Assembly: GCA_027452005.1 (NCBI GenBank) | Contig: DAIDHF010000010.1 | Span: 1 to 64,000 of the forward strand | DNA: 64,000 bases | Direction of reading: 5' to 3' | Origin: Acidimicrobiales bacterium | Lineage (GTDB): Bacteria > Actinomycetota > Acidimicrobiia > Acidimicrobiales > JAKAVM01 | In this document: positions 19,101 through 27,471 of the stretch, one piece after another | Numbering within the stretch: position 1 is the first letter of the stretch | Layout: each line of letters starts with the position of its first letter | Made by a program: the position numbers and the translations under genes | The notes under the pieces: model-generated | What the model was told of the DNA's origin: nothing | The model's input: the letters and a program-made list of their open reading frames with translations, nothing else | Databases searched by the model: none

Positions 19101-22100
19101 AGTGAATCTGCGCTTGAAAAGACCGAGGCATTTACAACACCTGAATTAGAAGATCCTGTATTTGCATCAATAGTCGAACCAATTACTGTAAGAGTCCCTG
19201 TATTAAATATACCTCCTCCATGTGCTGCATTGTTTTGCGCAAACGTGGACTCAGAAATATACGCCGTCCCCGAATTGTATAACCCGCCTCCAAAATTTCC
19301 TTGGGCATTATTATAAGCCACAGTTGAGTCTTCAATGTCAAGGGTTCCTGAATTGTCTATTGCTCCACCATTACTTTTAGAAAAGCCATTTTCAACCGTC
19401 ACCCCCGAGAGGGTTAAATTCCCATCATTGGCCACCGTCACTACTTGGTAATCAGATTTTCCATCTAGAACTACGATCTGGCCTGGATATGCCTGCAATG
19501 TCACCTGAATCCCTGGAGTAATAGTAATTGGTAGCCCTAGCGTACCTACCGTTGCATTTGAATAGTCGCCAGTATTCATTTCAATTGTAGTAGTTCCCGA
19601 TACTTCTGAGAGAGCCTGGTCAAGTGAGCAGGGTGTACTTGTCGTGCAAAGATCTCCCATACCCATAGGAGTCGGTGCAACATACAGGGTTGTTCCCACA
19701 ATTACCGAAACGGCCGCAGAACTTGACGAATTATACTGCCCGATACCTGAAAAACTCGCCGAAAGTAAATACGTACCAACCGAGCTGTATGTAACTTGAC
19801 AAATAACCTCGCCGGCGACAACAGTTAGATTGGAGCAGTTCGATAACGGGGTACCATTCGATAATATTGTAGCTGTACCGGTTGGACTTCCTATTGTTGT
19901 AGTAACCGATACTACGATTTCGAGTGGCGTTCCTGGTGTTAGTGCCCCTAATAAGGGGTCTATTTGAGTCTGGGTTGGCAGGCTTGGCATTATGGAAGTC
20001 TCTGCAGATGCCACGGAGTTCCCAATTTCGTTTACAGCCTCAACTGTGAAATAGTAAGTTTGGCCCCCTGAAAGTCCGGTGATGGTAGTGGAAGTATCTA
20101 ATGTAGTAGCGACTGGGCTTATATATGACTCGTCCCCAGGCTTTGAACCCTGAAATATTTCATAGGATGTAATTGGGTCACCACCGTTAGAATATGGTGG
20201 ATTCCATGTCAAAGTAGCCGAGCCATCCCCAGGGTAACCATTTAAGGCAACCGGCGCGTCGGGTACGGTCGCATTTGCGCTTGAAACAACGGCACCCGGT
20301 GTGCACGGGCCACCATTTGACGATGCTCCCCTTTCGTCGATTTCTGGACAAAGAGGAGTAGAGTCGCCATTCAGCGACACCTCCGTATTATTTGGAATAA
20401 GGCCCAAGGCCGGATCAAGGCCAGCAGTTTGATTTGTTGGCAAAAATGTTTCAGTAGTGCCTCCGTTAAACGCTAGCGCTGTTAATCCCACTTGATTCGT
20501 CAAAATAACGTCATTTGATGCAGTCCCACACGAAGCTCTCGAACTTGAACTCGAAAGAGCGTCAGCCACAATGACGTTGTAGCCAAAATCATCGAATATA
20601 CCGTTCCCACCACAATCATCGCCTAAATATGATCCGGCAACATACAAGGTACCGGAGTTATAAATACCATTACCGGAAGTCGCACTGTTGGTGTACACAG
20701 TAGAACTAATCAAAGTAGCGGTTCCCGCATTATATAAACCACCCCCATCTCCCCCTCCAAGGGCACTATTGCTTGCAAAAGTTGAATCAACTACTGAAAG
20801 TGTTCCACTATTAAAAATAGCTGCCCCATTTCCAGGGGCACTGAATGATCCCGAGGAGTTATTGTCGAACGTGACATCTGATATGTCTAATGTTCCGGAA
20901 TTGTCAATTGCTCCTCCGCTTTGAGCATCCGAGTTGATCATTGACAAATTGGACAATGACAACGTTATATGTTGTCCAATATCAAAAAAAGAATCCAGCT
21001 GAGGATAGTTTGCGTATCCGACTGGAGAACCATCGAGTTCAACCATAGCCCCAGGAACGGGTCTTATGGTCAACGTTTCGTCGGTACTTGAATTTACAAT
21101 CAGAGGAAGTCCTGCTTGGCCAATGTTGCCCCGGTTGTAATCGCCAGCTTCTAAATAAATGATCCCACCGTTTACAATCAAAGCCAGCGCATTCGCTAAA
21201 GTACAAGGCTGACTGAATGGACAGCTAGTGGCTGTCGAGTTACCGTTAGTCGACGCGTACAATATATCTCCAACTAACACTTCTACTGAGTTAGAACTAG
21301 ATGAGTTATATGCGGAATCCCCCAGGTACGTTGCATATATAGATTGCTGACCAGTACTGGAGAATTCAGCAGTACAGCTAGCAGTACCTAATACAAGAGG
21401 GATCGATATGCAATTCAATACAGGACCAGACTGATTGTAGAACGTTACTTCTCCTGTAGGAGTTCCATACTGGGAAGATACTGTCGAGGTGAAACTAATA
21501 GTTGCACCAACGCTGATTGAAGTGCTCGAATTCGGTGTGACTGTGGTCTGGGTAGCGACAGGTGCTTGAACGACTTCGATTTGGTCAGGGCTGCTTGTAG
21601 ACTTCAGCCATACCCCAGAACCGTTATAAACTGCGCTTAACACGATACTCCCAGTAGAGGTAAATGACACTACGCACGTGGCCGACGAACTAGTAGGTAA
21701 AATTGGTTGATTGCTACATCCCTCTATTGGAGTATCAGAGTTATAAAAACTGACAGTACCTTGAACGCTACCCTTTTGATCGGAATTTACAGTTGCAGTG
21801 AGGGTTAATGGTGCTCCTTGTGGAATTAAATTTGAGGAATTTGAGACAGTTGTAGTCGTCGACACAGTCGGAACCGGGAGATTGGGAAGAGGTGGCACCT
21901 CATATACTGCTCCACTTGTGCATGCAGTAGATCCACTACTAGTTCCATTTTGGTCAATCTGAGGACACAGCTGTATTGGGCTTCCCCCAACAGTTACAGA
22001 AGTTGACGATGGAATAGCTCCGATTGCAAGGTTGCCTGTACTTGGAGCCAACGTATCAGTCGTACCTGACAAATTATATGCCAAACTCCCAAGATCTGAA

Positions 22101-22978
22101 GACACACTTGAGCTGGTAACGTCCCCTGTTGCCCCACTAACGCAACCATTTGAGATTGGTACTGCATTATAACCATCATCAGTTATACCAGTACAAGTAT
22201 CAGTAGCTATAGAACCTAACAGATACGCCGTACCTCCAGTATTTGCAATATCTGCAGCACTTCCACCGGTATTGCTAGAAAAAGTAGTACCTGAAACCGT
22301 CATGGATCCGCCAATTTGACGAAGAGCTCCACCTAAATAGCCGGTACTACCGGTGGTATTATTGTAAAACGTTGAATTACTAATAGTTACGTTGCCCCTG
22401 TTTTCAAAAATTGCCCCTCCACCCCAGTTGGGACCAGACCCTTCACTGTTATTTACAAAGGTAGAATTTTCTACTGTGAGTGAACCCCCAGTGCTGATTG
22501 CACCACCTCCGCTATTGCCCCCTAAATGTGTTGGACACCCCGAAGCACACATTCCATTTTGAAATGTTAGAGATTTCAATGTGACGTTTGTCCCTGAAGT
22601 AATACTGAAGATCTCAGAACTTCCTCCTCCGTCTAAGGCTACTTTGGCGCCCAATACTGCCTGAATCGTTATGGATGCACCTGTTGAGATTGTGATGGGA
22701 AAACCACCAGAATTAGCAGACGTGTATGTTGTTCCTCCAGCTAAGGAAATTGTATCCCCGGTAGATGCATTGGCAATCGCGTAGGCCAATTGGCATGGAT
22801 TGCATCCCAATCCCACCGTACCGCTGGTCGACACATTCCAAGTAGTACTAGCACCGGCAAATGTACTGGTCACCAGAACTAGTGAGGTGGTCGAAACAAG
22901 TAGGGCTGCTAGCGCTGACAGTAGATACTTGAGCCGAAGTGTACCTCGAATTTTTCGGATTAAATCTTTCTTTCCCAT
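13187..22978 (-). CDS. Giant secreted repeat protein with six beta-helix modules, Ig-like and FN3 domains (putative adhesin)
   Basis: The protein is about 3,263 residues from ATG 22978; a TTG at 22987 would add three. A signal peptide (KYLLSALAALLVSTTSLVLV, then TSTFAGAS) is followed by six modules of about 480-560 residues. Each has a Cys-containing entry (CxxxxPCxLxxAL), a right-handed beta-helix with repeats like NSGTLxIxxSTxxxN, and an end cap resembling CPEIDQRGVSSxGSSCSIGS; this resembles choice-of-anchor Q domains. Caps map near 21.94, 20.32, 18.84, 17.15, 15.54 and 13.31 kb. Four fibronectin-III domains follow caps 2-5, and eight Ig-like domains (GTPTGxVTFYN with a Cys pair) link modules. 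No LPxTG, transmembrane or autotransporter end is visible. Likely a surface fibre or adhesin. Confidence 0.85.
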   Translation of the reverse strand: MGKKDLIRKIRGTLRLKYLLSALAALLVSTTSLVLVTSTFAGASTTWNVSTSGTVGLGCNPCQLAYAIANASTGDTISLAGGTTYTSANSGGFPITISTGASITIQAVLGAKVALDGGGSSEIFSITSGTNVTLKSLTFQNGMCASGCPTHLGGNSGGGAISTGGSLTVENSTFVNNSEGSGPNWGGGAIFENRGNVTISNSTFYNNTTGSTGYLGGALRQIGGSMTVSGTTFSSNTGGSAADIANTGGTAYLLGSIATDTCTGITDDGYNAVPISNGCVSGATGDVTSSSVSSDLGSLAYNLSGTTDTLAPSTGNLAIGAIPSSTSVTVGGSPIQLCPQIDQNGTSSGSTACTSGAVYEVPPLPNLPVPTVSTTTTVSNSSNLIPQGAPLTLTATVNSDQKGSVQGTVSFYNSDTPIEGCSNQPILPTSSSATCVVSFTSTGSIVLSAVYNGSGVWLKSTSSPDQIEVVQAPVATQTTVTPNSSTSISVGATISFTSTVSSQYGTPTGEVTFYNQSGPVLNCISIPLVLGTASCTAEFSSTGQQSIYATYLGDSAYNSSSSNSVEVLVGDILYASTNGNSTATSCPFSQPCTLANALALIVNGGIIYLEAGDYNRGNIGQAGLPLIVNSSTDETLTIRPVPGAMVELDGSPVGYANYPQLDSFFDIGQHITLSLSNLSMINSDAQSGGAIDNSGTLDISDVTFDNNSSGSFSAPGNGAAIFNSGTLSVVDSTFASNSALGGGDGGGLYNAGTATLISSTVYTNSATSGNGIYNSGTLYVAGSYLGDDCGGNGIFDDFGYNVIVADALSSSSSRASCGTASNDVILTNQVGLTALAFNGGTTETFLPTNQTAGLDPALGLIPNNTEVSLNGDSTPLCPEIDERGASSNGGPCTPGAVVSSANATVPDAPVALNGYPGDGSATLTWNPPYSNGGDPITSYEIFQGSKPGDESYISPVATTLDTSTTITGLSGGQTYYFTVEAVNEIGNSVASAETSIMPSLPTQTQIDPLLGALTPGTPLEIVVSVTTTIGSPTGTATILSNGTPLSNCSNLTVVAGEVICQVTYSSVGTYLLSASFSGIGQYNSSSSAAVSVIVGTTLYVAPTPMGMGDLCTTSTPCSLDQALSEVSGTTTIEMNTGDYSNATVGTLGLPITITPGIQVTLQAYPGQIVVLDGKSDYQVVTVANDGNLTLSGVTVENGFSKSNGGAIDNSGTLDIEDSTVAYNNAQGNFGGGLYNSGTAYISESTFAQNNAAHGGGIFNTGTLTVIGSTIDANTGSSNSGVVNASVFSSADSLYGDSCSGVITDLGFNASVSQSCLNNGIGDLNGSSVGQLATLGQNGGPTETVLPLSSNIVIGALDNGTNINVGSKTISLCPEVDQRGVESNGSSCSIGSTTTLSSPTLPSPPLNVVANQLGGSADITWSMPASTGGLPIENFLVFEGTSPGQENMTAPVATIVTSNFDSSNTTSQLNSALVSGIPGNGTVYFTVEAENSLGVSVPSQEASLVIEPSTSTTLTASTLTIAAGSPVSLSVSVTSPIGTPFGNITVSSQSGPIIGCVNIPIQGGQGQCSPVFSTSGTYSLSASFYGANFFNSTSQILVLTVGTEYFVAPIPLGTGVACTQNSPCPFDQALSMVSGPAIISMASGSYTSKTVGSDGFPVQIDTTDNESLAIIGAPNTQVIFDGGDQYQIFQISSTSIVSMRNLTITNASVINNNGGGINNSGTLTLDTITVSNNQVTGTGFNQNANGGGLYNTGIVDIYNSTFSGNSDLATKYSGTDGGAIDNLGTINTEMSTFANNQAQFHDFGTSYGAAIVNRAQLTITHSTFSQNTNPGGPAGSFGGSVGGDLVNYGSAYVSASILSDSCVGPIYDSGYNATVPNSGCQLILSSDVVGNSVANMGPLNSNGGLTQTVAPDPEDPAVEMIAPETTTLENGIVQELCPEIDQRGVSSQGSSCSIGSFQAGNFTVPEAPKSLSAIADSGSIELSWSQPTYNGSDPVTTGYQVFGGTSPGEENYSKPLAKTSSTSATISQLTLGIRYYFTVIAYNQIGASNPSNEVAITPLDSALVTITPSNYVAGVNDPVTLTINAGVSTGLISGYATVDDQGSPISSCTNIYVYEGTGSCQATFQEVGTHSLEANLLGQIGIPNSQSQPVFLYVGQELYAAPTPQGYGSTCSSSQPCTLVQALSDSSGNALIELMAGTYSSNNIGSLPFPLTLSTGKSDGLELQAYSGSKVIFDGQSTSTLFNISSSSNVYLNNLTFQNGHTGNSYGGAIKNDGSLTIVNSTFLDNVADGFFYGGGAIGNFGLLQIDHSTFFGNNGSYGGAIYTGGLDVSVIEDSTFVKNSATAYGNDLDGPFQATESGIFNGVNGADVVAVGTIFLDGCNSPIEDLGFNAAPSNNGCISGNTTDVLDKTLGQELGTLSTNGGSTESVLPVSSSVVSKAIPVDTSVNLTSTTYDTNDYPTTIPGPTVYVCPESDQRGYNSGTLSCNIGSDTLGQSSQSVPVPPSPPVDITPMLSGDNVTLSWSPPSSQSGVSITGYQVFEATSPGGEIYSDPVGHTNSTSIVVENLSPGMVEYFTVEALSASGHSLPSQEVQVEASTASSISLSVPVSKVAQGGLLNISATVVSNLGNPIGTVSFSLNNSPISSCQNLSVVQNTAICPLYTSTSGQFSVTAEFTGQAPYGAGVSNSVSFEVVSTTVTTLVQSTSNKDEIDFQVSSSSGTPTGHITLFIGNSQVVGCENISLVNGAGSCVPSSLTSGHYEVFASYGGATGFLSSQSQPLSVTVNPTITTVSSSSNIVNYGSPVTLIAQVSPSTDIGIGNIEFDANGGLITNCESVPINNTSASCTYIPSAPGSQQVMAKFSGSSLGASSQSMTESFTVALVVAPAPNGAGDVCSITSPCTLQKVTANLSTGDVVAMVSGTYNNISSAGAIPLSINSSQALTVTFEPAGNGPVVLDGSGISQVINIGSNATVNLIDLTIRDGEVHGLGGGITNAGTANLTNVTISSNVANSGGNVFSISSGQGGGVFNSGTLSMNDSAVVNNTVTSNVGISGVQTVLAPGSGAGIYNSGTMTISNSTIAGNDASDYALFQINVYGSGGGIANSGTLEIFNSTIYENVAHTGEGIASSGTADIAGSLLGDGCSGLVQDFGYNATVPGTFCTNGATGDVTNASVTADLSTLTTTVSPYFEPTTGNPVIGAIPNGATISINAVLINICPITDQIDTQSNAKTCSIGSIQPLGSSSLHGRDIQGLSDEHLSRIATKENFQ

Positions 22979-23055
22979 AGGGGACAATCATATGATGATG
23001 GCGTTAGAGAGCCGTTAAAGCCCTGGTAAAGGCCTACTTCCTCCCCTCTACCTTA

Positions 23056-24666
23056 TTACTCACCTACGAAATCAAAAGTAGGTGTTAGTTTTCTGGCTGC
23101 GAGAGCTTCATCTACCCGGCCAACTGGTGTTGTAGTTGGATAGGACTGGAACACTTCTTTAGAACCTGGTTGGGTAGTCTCTTTGGCAATAGCCTCCAGG
23201 GCTGAAGCTAGTGCTTCTAGAGTTTCTAAGCTCTCGGTTTCGGTAGGTTCTATCATTAGCGCTTCATCAACAATCAACGGAAAGTAAACTGTTGGTGCAT
23301 GAAATCCGTACTCTAGTAGCCGTTTTGCAATATCTAGGGCCTTTACTCCACTATCTCGCTTTTGTTGAGACGTTGTAAGGACCAACTCATGCATACATAT
23401 TCGATCGAAAGCAACCTGATAAGTAGATGACAAGCGCCTTCTAAGCCAGTTGGCATTTAATACGGCCATTTCAGAAACGTGTTTGAGTCCATCTGAACCG
23501 TTATACAAGATGTAAGCAAGTGCGCGGGCAAGCACCAGGGAGTTACCATGCCATGAGTGAACTCTCCCTATGGACCGTTCTGGCCATGACCAATCAAATC
23601 GAAGTGATGTCGTAACGGGTTCATTTGATATGTCCATGTTTGAATGTTCAAGAACCTCATTGGCTCCATTACCCAGCTCAATAGGTCTGGGCCCAGGAAG
23701 AAAATCTACAAGCCTACTCGACACTCCAACAGGACCAGCCCCTGGGCCACCACCTCCATGAGGGGTTGCAAATGTTTTGTGTAGGTTCAAATGAACAATG
23801 TCAAAACCCATGTCCCCTGGCCTTACTTTGCCCATAATAGCGTTGAAGTTAGCTCCGTCGTAGTAGAGCAGTCCCCCGCATTCATGTACCAGTCGAGCAA
23901 TCTCGACAATTTCTTCTTCGAAAATACCAAGTGTATTTGGATTTGTTAGCATGATCCCGGCAATGTGAGGTCCAATCATTGAGCGCACGCTTTCTACGTT
24001 CACACATCCCCTCTCATCAGTCGGAACGGTAATAACTGAATATCCACCAAGGGTGACTGAAGCAGGATTTGTGCCATGGGCAGAGTCTGGAATTATTACA
24101 TGCGTTCGGCTCTCGCCATTTGAATCATGAAAGGCACGCATTAGGAGCAATCCGGTAAGCTCTCCCTGGGCTCCTGCGGCCGGTTGGAGAGTCATGGCCG
24201 CCATGCCAGTTACCTCACAAAGCAACTTCTCCAAACGGACCATTATTTCTAACCAGCCTTGGGACAAAAAGGCAGGGGTTCCCGGATGCATGCCTGAAAG
24301 TCCAGAGATGTTCGCAACATAATCACACATCTTCGGGTTATATTTCATGGTGCACGACCCCAACGGATAAGCTCCAAGGTCAACCGAGTATTGACGGTGG
24401 GTTAACCGGGTAAAGTGACCTACCAAATCCCGCTCAGAGACCTCTGGAAGTTCTGCTGGTGTCTTGCGAAGGTGTTCAGGACTTATTGCAGTCTGGGGTA
24501 GGTCTTCGGGTAGTTGAGTGTCTCGAAAAGACCAGCACCGGTGTCCTGGGCTAGACAGTTCAAATATGGTTGGCTCAGTGGCTGACCCTAGCAGGGGAAC
24601 ACTCTTTGCAACTCCACCGGCCTTTGAAGCATGAAGTTGTCCGGAATCATTGTTGGAATCAGTCAT
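23056..24666 (-). CDS. gcvPB: Glycine dehydrogenase (decarboxylating) subunit 2
   Basis: The 536-residue C-terminal half of the split P-protein decarboxylates glycine on PLP and passes the aminomethyl group to lipoyl-GcvH. The PLP lysine sits at about residue 297 in HLNLHKTFATPHGGGGPG, with the cofactor-binding DGANFNA at about 270. YPLGSCTMKYNPK near residue 100 is also diagnostic. It begins 1 nt after the gcvPA stop. The first 30 residues are a non-conserved extension. Downstream, 77 bp separate it from the giant surface gene, and I saw no strong terminator in between. Confidence 0.95.
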   Translation of the reverse strand: MTDSNNDSGQLHASKAGGVAKSVPLLGSATEPTIFELSSPGHRCWSFRDTQLPEDLPQTAISPEHLRKTPAELPEVSERDLVGHFTRLTHRQYSVDLGAYPLGSCTMKYNPKMCDYVANISGLSGMHPGTPAFLSQGWLEIMVRLEKLLCEVTGMAAMTLQPAAGAQGELTGLLLMRAFHDSNGESRTHVIIPDSAHGTNPASVTLGGYSVITVPTDERGCVNVESVRSMIGPHIAGIMLTNPNTLGIFEEEIVEIARLVHECGGLLYYDGANFNAIMGKVRPGDMGFDIVHLNLHKTFATPHGGGGPGAGPVGVSSRLVDFLPGPRPIELGNGANEVLEHSNMDISNEPVTTSLRFDWSWPERSIGRVHSWHGNSLVLARALAYILYNGSDGLKHVSEMAVLNANWLRRRLSSTYQVAFDRICMHELVLTTSQQKRDSGVKALDIAKRLLEYGFHAPTVYFPLIVDEALMIEPTETESLETLEALASALEAIAKETTQPGSKEVFQSYPTTTPVGRVDEALAARKLTPTFDFVGE

Positions 24667-24667
24667 C

Positions 24668-26053
24668 TCAGGAAATCACCTTTTCCAATGTCTCTACGTA
24701 TCTATCCAATTCTGATCGGGTGCGCTTTTCAGTTAGACTTACGAGTAAGCTACGACTATAGGACTCGTCTTGTAGGGTTACTCCCAGAGGTATACCGGCT
24801 AAAAAGCCCTCGCATGCCATACGTTCAACAACTGCCTCGGCATCAATCGGCAACTCAATCACAAACTCCCTAAAGTGGTCGAGGTCTGAAGATCCATTTA
24901 CTCCGCTCAGACTTAAAACTTTTTGTCTCAAATAGTCTGTGGCTATTGCACACCTACGAGCAAGCTCAATGAGACCGCTCTTTCCTAGCCAGGACATCTG
25001 TATACAACAGGCAACCGCCATAAGAGTCTGGTTGGTGCATACATTTGAGGATGCCTTTTCGCGGCGAATATCTTGTTCTCTGGCCCTAAGCGTTGTGACA
25101 TAGGCCGTCTTGCCGGCTGAGTCGACTGTCCGGCCGACGAGGCGACCAGGAAGTCTCCGAACCAGTTCTTGTCGACAACTAAATAGCCCGAGATATGGTC
25201 CACCATAACTGAGGGCAGTCCCAAACACCTGACCTTCGGCTACAGCTAAGTCAGCACCGAAAGACCCTGGTGACCGAAGAAGCCCCATGGCAACCGGGTC
25301 ATAGACCACGACTAAAAGTGCACCAATATCCTTTGACCACCTCCGCACCTCATCTATGTCTTCCAAAACTCCAAAATAGTTGGGATAAGATACGACAACT
25401 GTACCCGGGATATCCTCATTGTCCTTCTGAACGAAAGACTCTGCACCTTCCCCGGTGAACTGGGACCAGTTGGTGGTGCCTCTTATTAGATCAGCCTCAA
25501 CAATATTGTGACCAGTTCCCTTCGAAAATGTCTTGACAACTTGTCTCCAGTATGGATTCACTCCTTTGGAGATCAAAACGTTTTGTTTGCCCGTTTGGGC
25601 TACTGATAGGTTGACTGCTTCCACGAGAGCGCTTGCCCCGTCATACAACGAGGCGTTCGTGATCGGGAGCTCAACTAATCGAGATATTAAGGTCTGAAAC
25701 TCAAAAATTGCCTGTAGCACGCCCTGGGATACTTCAGGTTGGTATGGAGTATAGGCGGTTACAAACTCAGACCTGGATGCAAGCGATCTAGTCGCGAAAG
25801 GAATGTCGTGGTCATATGCCCCGCCTCCAGCAAAGCAGATTAGATTGTCAGTAGAGCCATTTTGCTTTGAGAGTTGGCTCATAAATTCATATACGTCAGT
25901 CTCACTGATACCACGAGCGAAGTTGAGACCATCTTTCACCATGACTGAATCAGGAATTGATTCAAACAAGTCCTCGATAGATCCAACCCCAATGTAGTCA
26001 AGCATCTGGGCAATCTCATCGTTAGAGTGAGGGGCGTATGTCCCCTGTGACAT
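24668..26053 (-). CDS. gcvPA: Glycine dehydrogenase (decarboxylating) subunit 1
   Basis: The 461-residue N-terminal half of the split P-protein pairs with GcvPB. It opens with TYAPHSNDEIAQMLDYIGV, the usual gcvPA start. Further on come CFAGGGAYDHDIP, TAYTPYQPEVSQGVLQAIFE (tetrapyrrole-free aminotransferase-like fold without its own PLP lysine) and SNVCTNQTLMAVACCIQMSW near the end. Length matches the family. The ATG overlaps the gcvT stop by one base (TAATG), so gcvT-gcvPA-gcvPB are one translation-coupled unit. Confidence 0.95.
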   Translation of the reverse strand: MSQGTYAPHSNDEIAQMLDYIGVGSIEDLFESIPDSVMVKDGLNFARGISETDVYEFMSQLSKQNGSTDNLICFAGGGAYDHDIPFATRSLASRSEFVTAYTPYQPEVSQGVLQAIFEFQTLISRLVELPITNASLYDGASALVEAVNLSVAQTGKQNVLISKGVNPYWRQVVKTFSKGTGHNIVEADLIRGTTNWSQFTGEGAESFVQKDNEDIPGTVVVSYPNYFGVLEDIDEVRRWSKDIGALLVVVYDPVAMGLLRSPGSFGADLAVAEGQVFGTALSYGGPYLGLFSCRQELVRRLPGRLVGRTVDSAGKTAYVTTLRAREQDIRREKASSNVCTNQTLMAVACCIQMSWLGKSGLIELARRCAIATDYLRQKVLSLSGVNGSSDLDHFREFVIELPIDAEAVVERMACEGFLAGIPLGVTLQDESYSRSLLVSLTEKRTRSELDRYVETLEKVIS

Positions 26054-27129
26054 TACTGTACCTTCTTACTAATAAATGGTAACCGCACGACATTACATTC
26101 GAGAGGAACACCACGCTCATCAACATATAATTCAGTGGCATCAAAGGCAGGGACATCAATAAGCCCGATGGCGATACCCGTTCCCAGGATTGGTGAAAAA
26201 TTTCCCGAGGTAACTTTTCCCACGAGAGTCGACTGCGTTAGGTCCCTTGACGTGTAAATATATGAATTAGCCCTGGGAGGTTTACGTGTTTTGGACTTCA
26301 TCCCGATTAGCTTCCTGCGAATACCTCTGGACTTCTCTTGTTCCAAGGGCTCTCTCCCACGGAAAACGCCTTTGTTCCAGGCGACTACCCACTCAAGTCC
26401 CGCTTGGAGTGGCGTGATTCCAGGACCGAGCTCATGTCCATGCAAAGGGAGACCAGCCTCTAGGCGAAGTGTATCGCGCGCGCCAAGCCCGGCTGGAAGA
26501 GCACCGTGGACAACAAGATCTTCCCAAATATCTTTAGCCACGTTTGTAGGAACTGCCATCTCTAATCCGTCTTCCCCGGTGTATCCGGTTCCGGCAACAG
26601 TGATGTCATGGCCTTGCCAGGAAAGTCGGTCAACTCGGAACCGACCTATCTGGCTAGAACCAGGTACTACTTTTTCAGCCATAGATCTAGCCAAAGGACC
26701 CTGAACGGCAATTACTGCCCGTGAACTCGTCACGTCCTCTCCACCAATTGCATCCAACACACTAATGGTATTGGAAGCATTAGGCATTACATCAAAGACC
26801 TCATCGTCGACCCACCACACAATTATGTCGTCTAATACCGATCCGTCCTCAGGATCGAGAAGATGGGTATACTGCGCCCGTTTAGGACCAATCTTTTTCA
26901 AGTCGTTGGTAAGTTGTGCTTGAAGGGTCTCAAATGAACCTGGGCCGGCGAGATTTACCGTGCCCAGATGGCTGACGTCAAAGATAACGCATCCCTCTCT
27001 GCAAGCCATGTGCTCTTTTATGGTTCCACTCGGGTAGGAAATTGGCATCTCCCATCCACCAAACTCAACCATTCTTGCTCCTAGCGAGCGATGGCTGGAG
27101 TCTAAGGGGGACAGTTTCAGTTCGGGCAC
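26053..27129 (-). CDS. gcvT: Aminomethyltransferase, glycine cleavage T-protein
   Basis: The protein is about 358 residues from GTG 27129, which aligns with family N-termini; a TTG at 27171 would add 14. It releases ammonia from aminomethyl-lipoyl-GcvH and forms 5,10-methylene-tetrahydrofolate. Conserved features include SLGARMVEFGGWEMPISY, CVIFDVSHLGTVNLAGPGS, GSVLDDIIVWWVDDEVFDV and VAGTGYTGEDGLEMAVP, and the C-terminal GKVTSGNFSPILGTGIA. It leads the gcvT-PA-PB operon. No clear ribosome-binding site marks either start. Confidence 0.93.
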   Translation of the reverse strand: MPELKLSPLDSSHRSLGARMVEFGGWEMPISYPSGTIKEHMACREGCVIFDVSHLGTVNLAGPGSFETLQAQLTNDLKKIGPKRAQYTHLLDPEDGSVLDDIIVWWVDDEVFDVMPNASNTISVLDAIGGEDVTSSRAVIAVQGPLARSMAEKVVPGSSQIGRFRVDRLSWQGHDITVAGTGYTGEDGLEMAVPTNVAKDIWEDLVVHGALPAGLGARDTLRLEAGLPLHGHELGPGITPLQAGLEWVVAWNKGVFRGREPLEQEKSRGIRRKLIGMKSKTRKPPRANSYIYTSRDLTQSTLVGKVTSGNFSPILGTGIAIGLIDVPAFDATELYVDERGVPLECNVVRLPFISKKVQ

Positions 27130-27471
27130 CCTTAGATTATAGACGCATGTTAGGGGTGGGCAATACCGCAACTAAGATCAGCAGATTCTTCCCCAAATTC
27201 AATTTCTCCTTCTGACCACAAGATAATGCCAATTGGCTCTTTGGTCCCAGAGTGAGAAGCAGCGGGTAACCTCAGTCACTTGACCAGCAGATAGTTGTTA
27301 TGTCGTCTTATTACAGTCGTGTCGGAAGATATCTAGAAGTAATACCATCCTCCGTCACGGTATCACGGACCGAAAATTCAGACCGAGAAAATCCGCTGGA
27401 AAAACAAATCGAAGACCTGTTTACTAACGCAGATGGGCACTTAGTGGACCACAACTGCAAACAAAGCACTC
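27130..27471 (-). promoter_or_regulatory. Leader/promoter region of gcvT-gcvPA-gcvPB
   Basis: About 340 bp without a convincing gene lie between the second merR gene and gcvT. I looked on the minus strand for a glycine riboswitch (tandem aptamers with their conserved GGA and CUCAGG cores) and did not find one. An AAGGAG at 27207-27213 precedes only a short frame. The region presumably holds the gcvT promoter, but no -35/-10 pair stands out. Confidence 0.35.

Noticed and set aside
12373-22800. Many plus-strand frames opposite the giant gene
   Set aside because: They mirror the Ser/Thr-rich repeat coding on the minus strand and show no independent protein signature.
13187-22978. The sixfold module repeat as a nucleotide-level tandem repeat
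   Set aside because: The modules are similar at protein level but diverge strongly in DNA, so it is an old domain duplication rather than a satellite.
27130-27471. Glycine riboswitch upstream of gcvT
   Set aside because: The conserved aptamer core sequences were not found on the minus strand; only an ordinary leader is visible.
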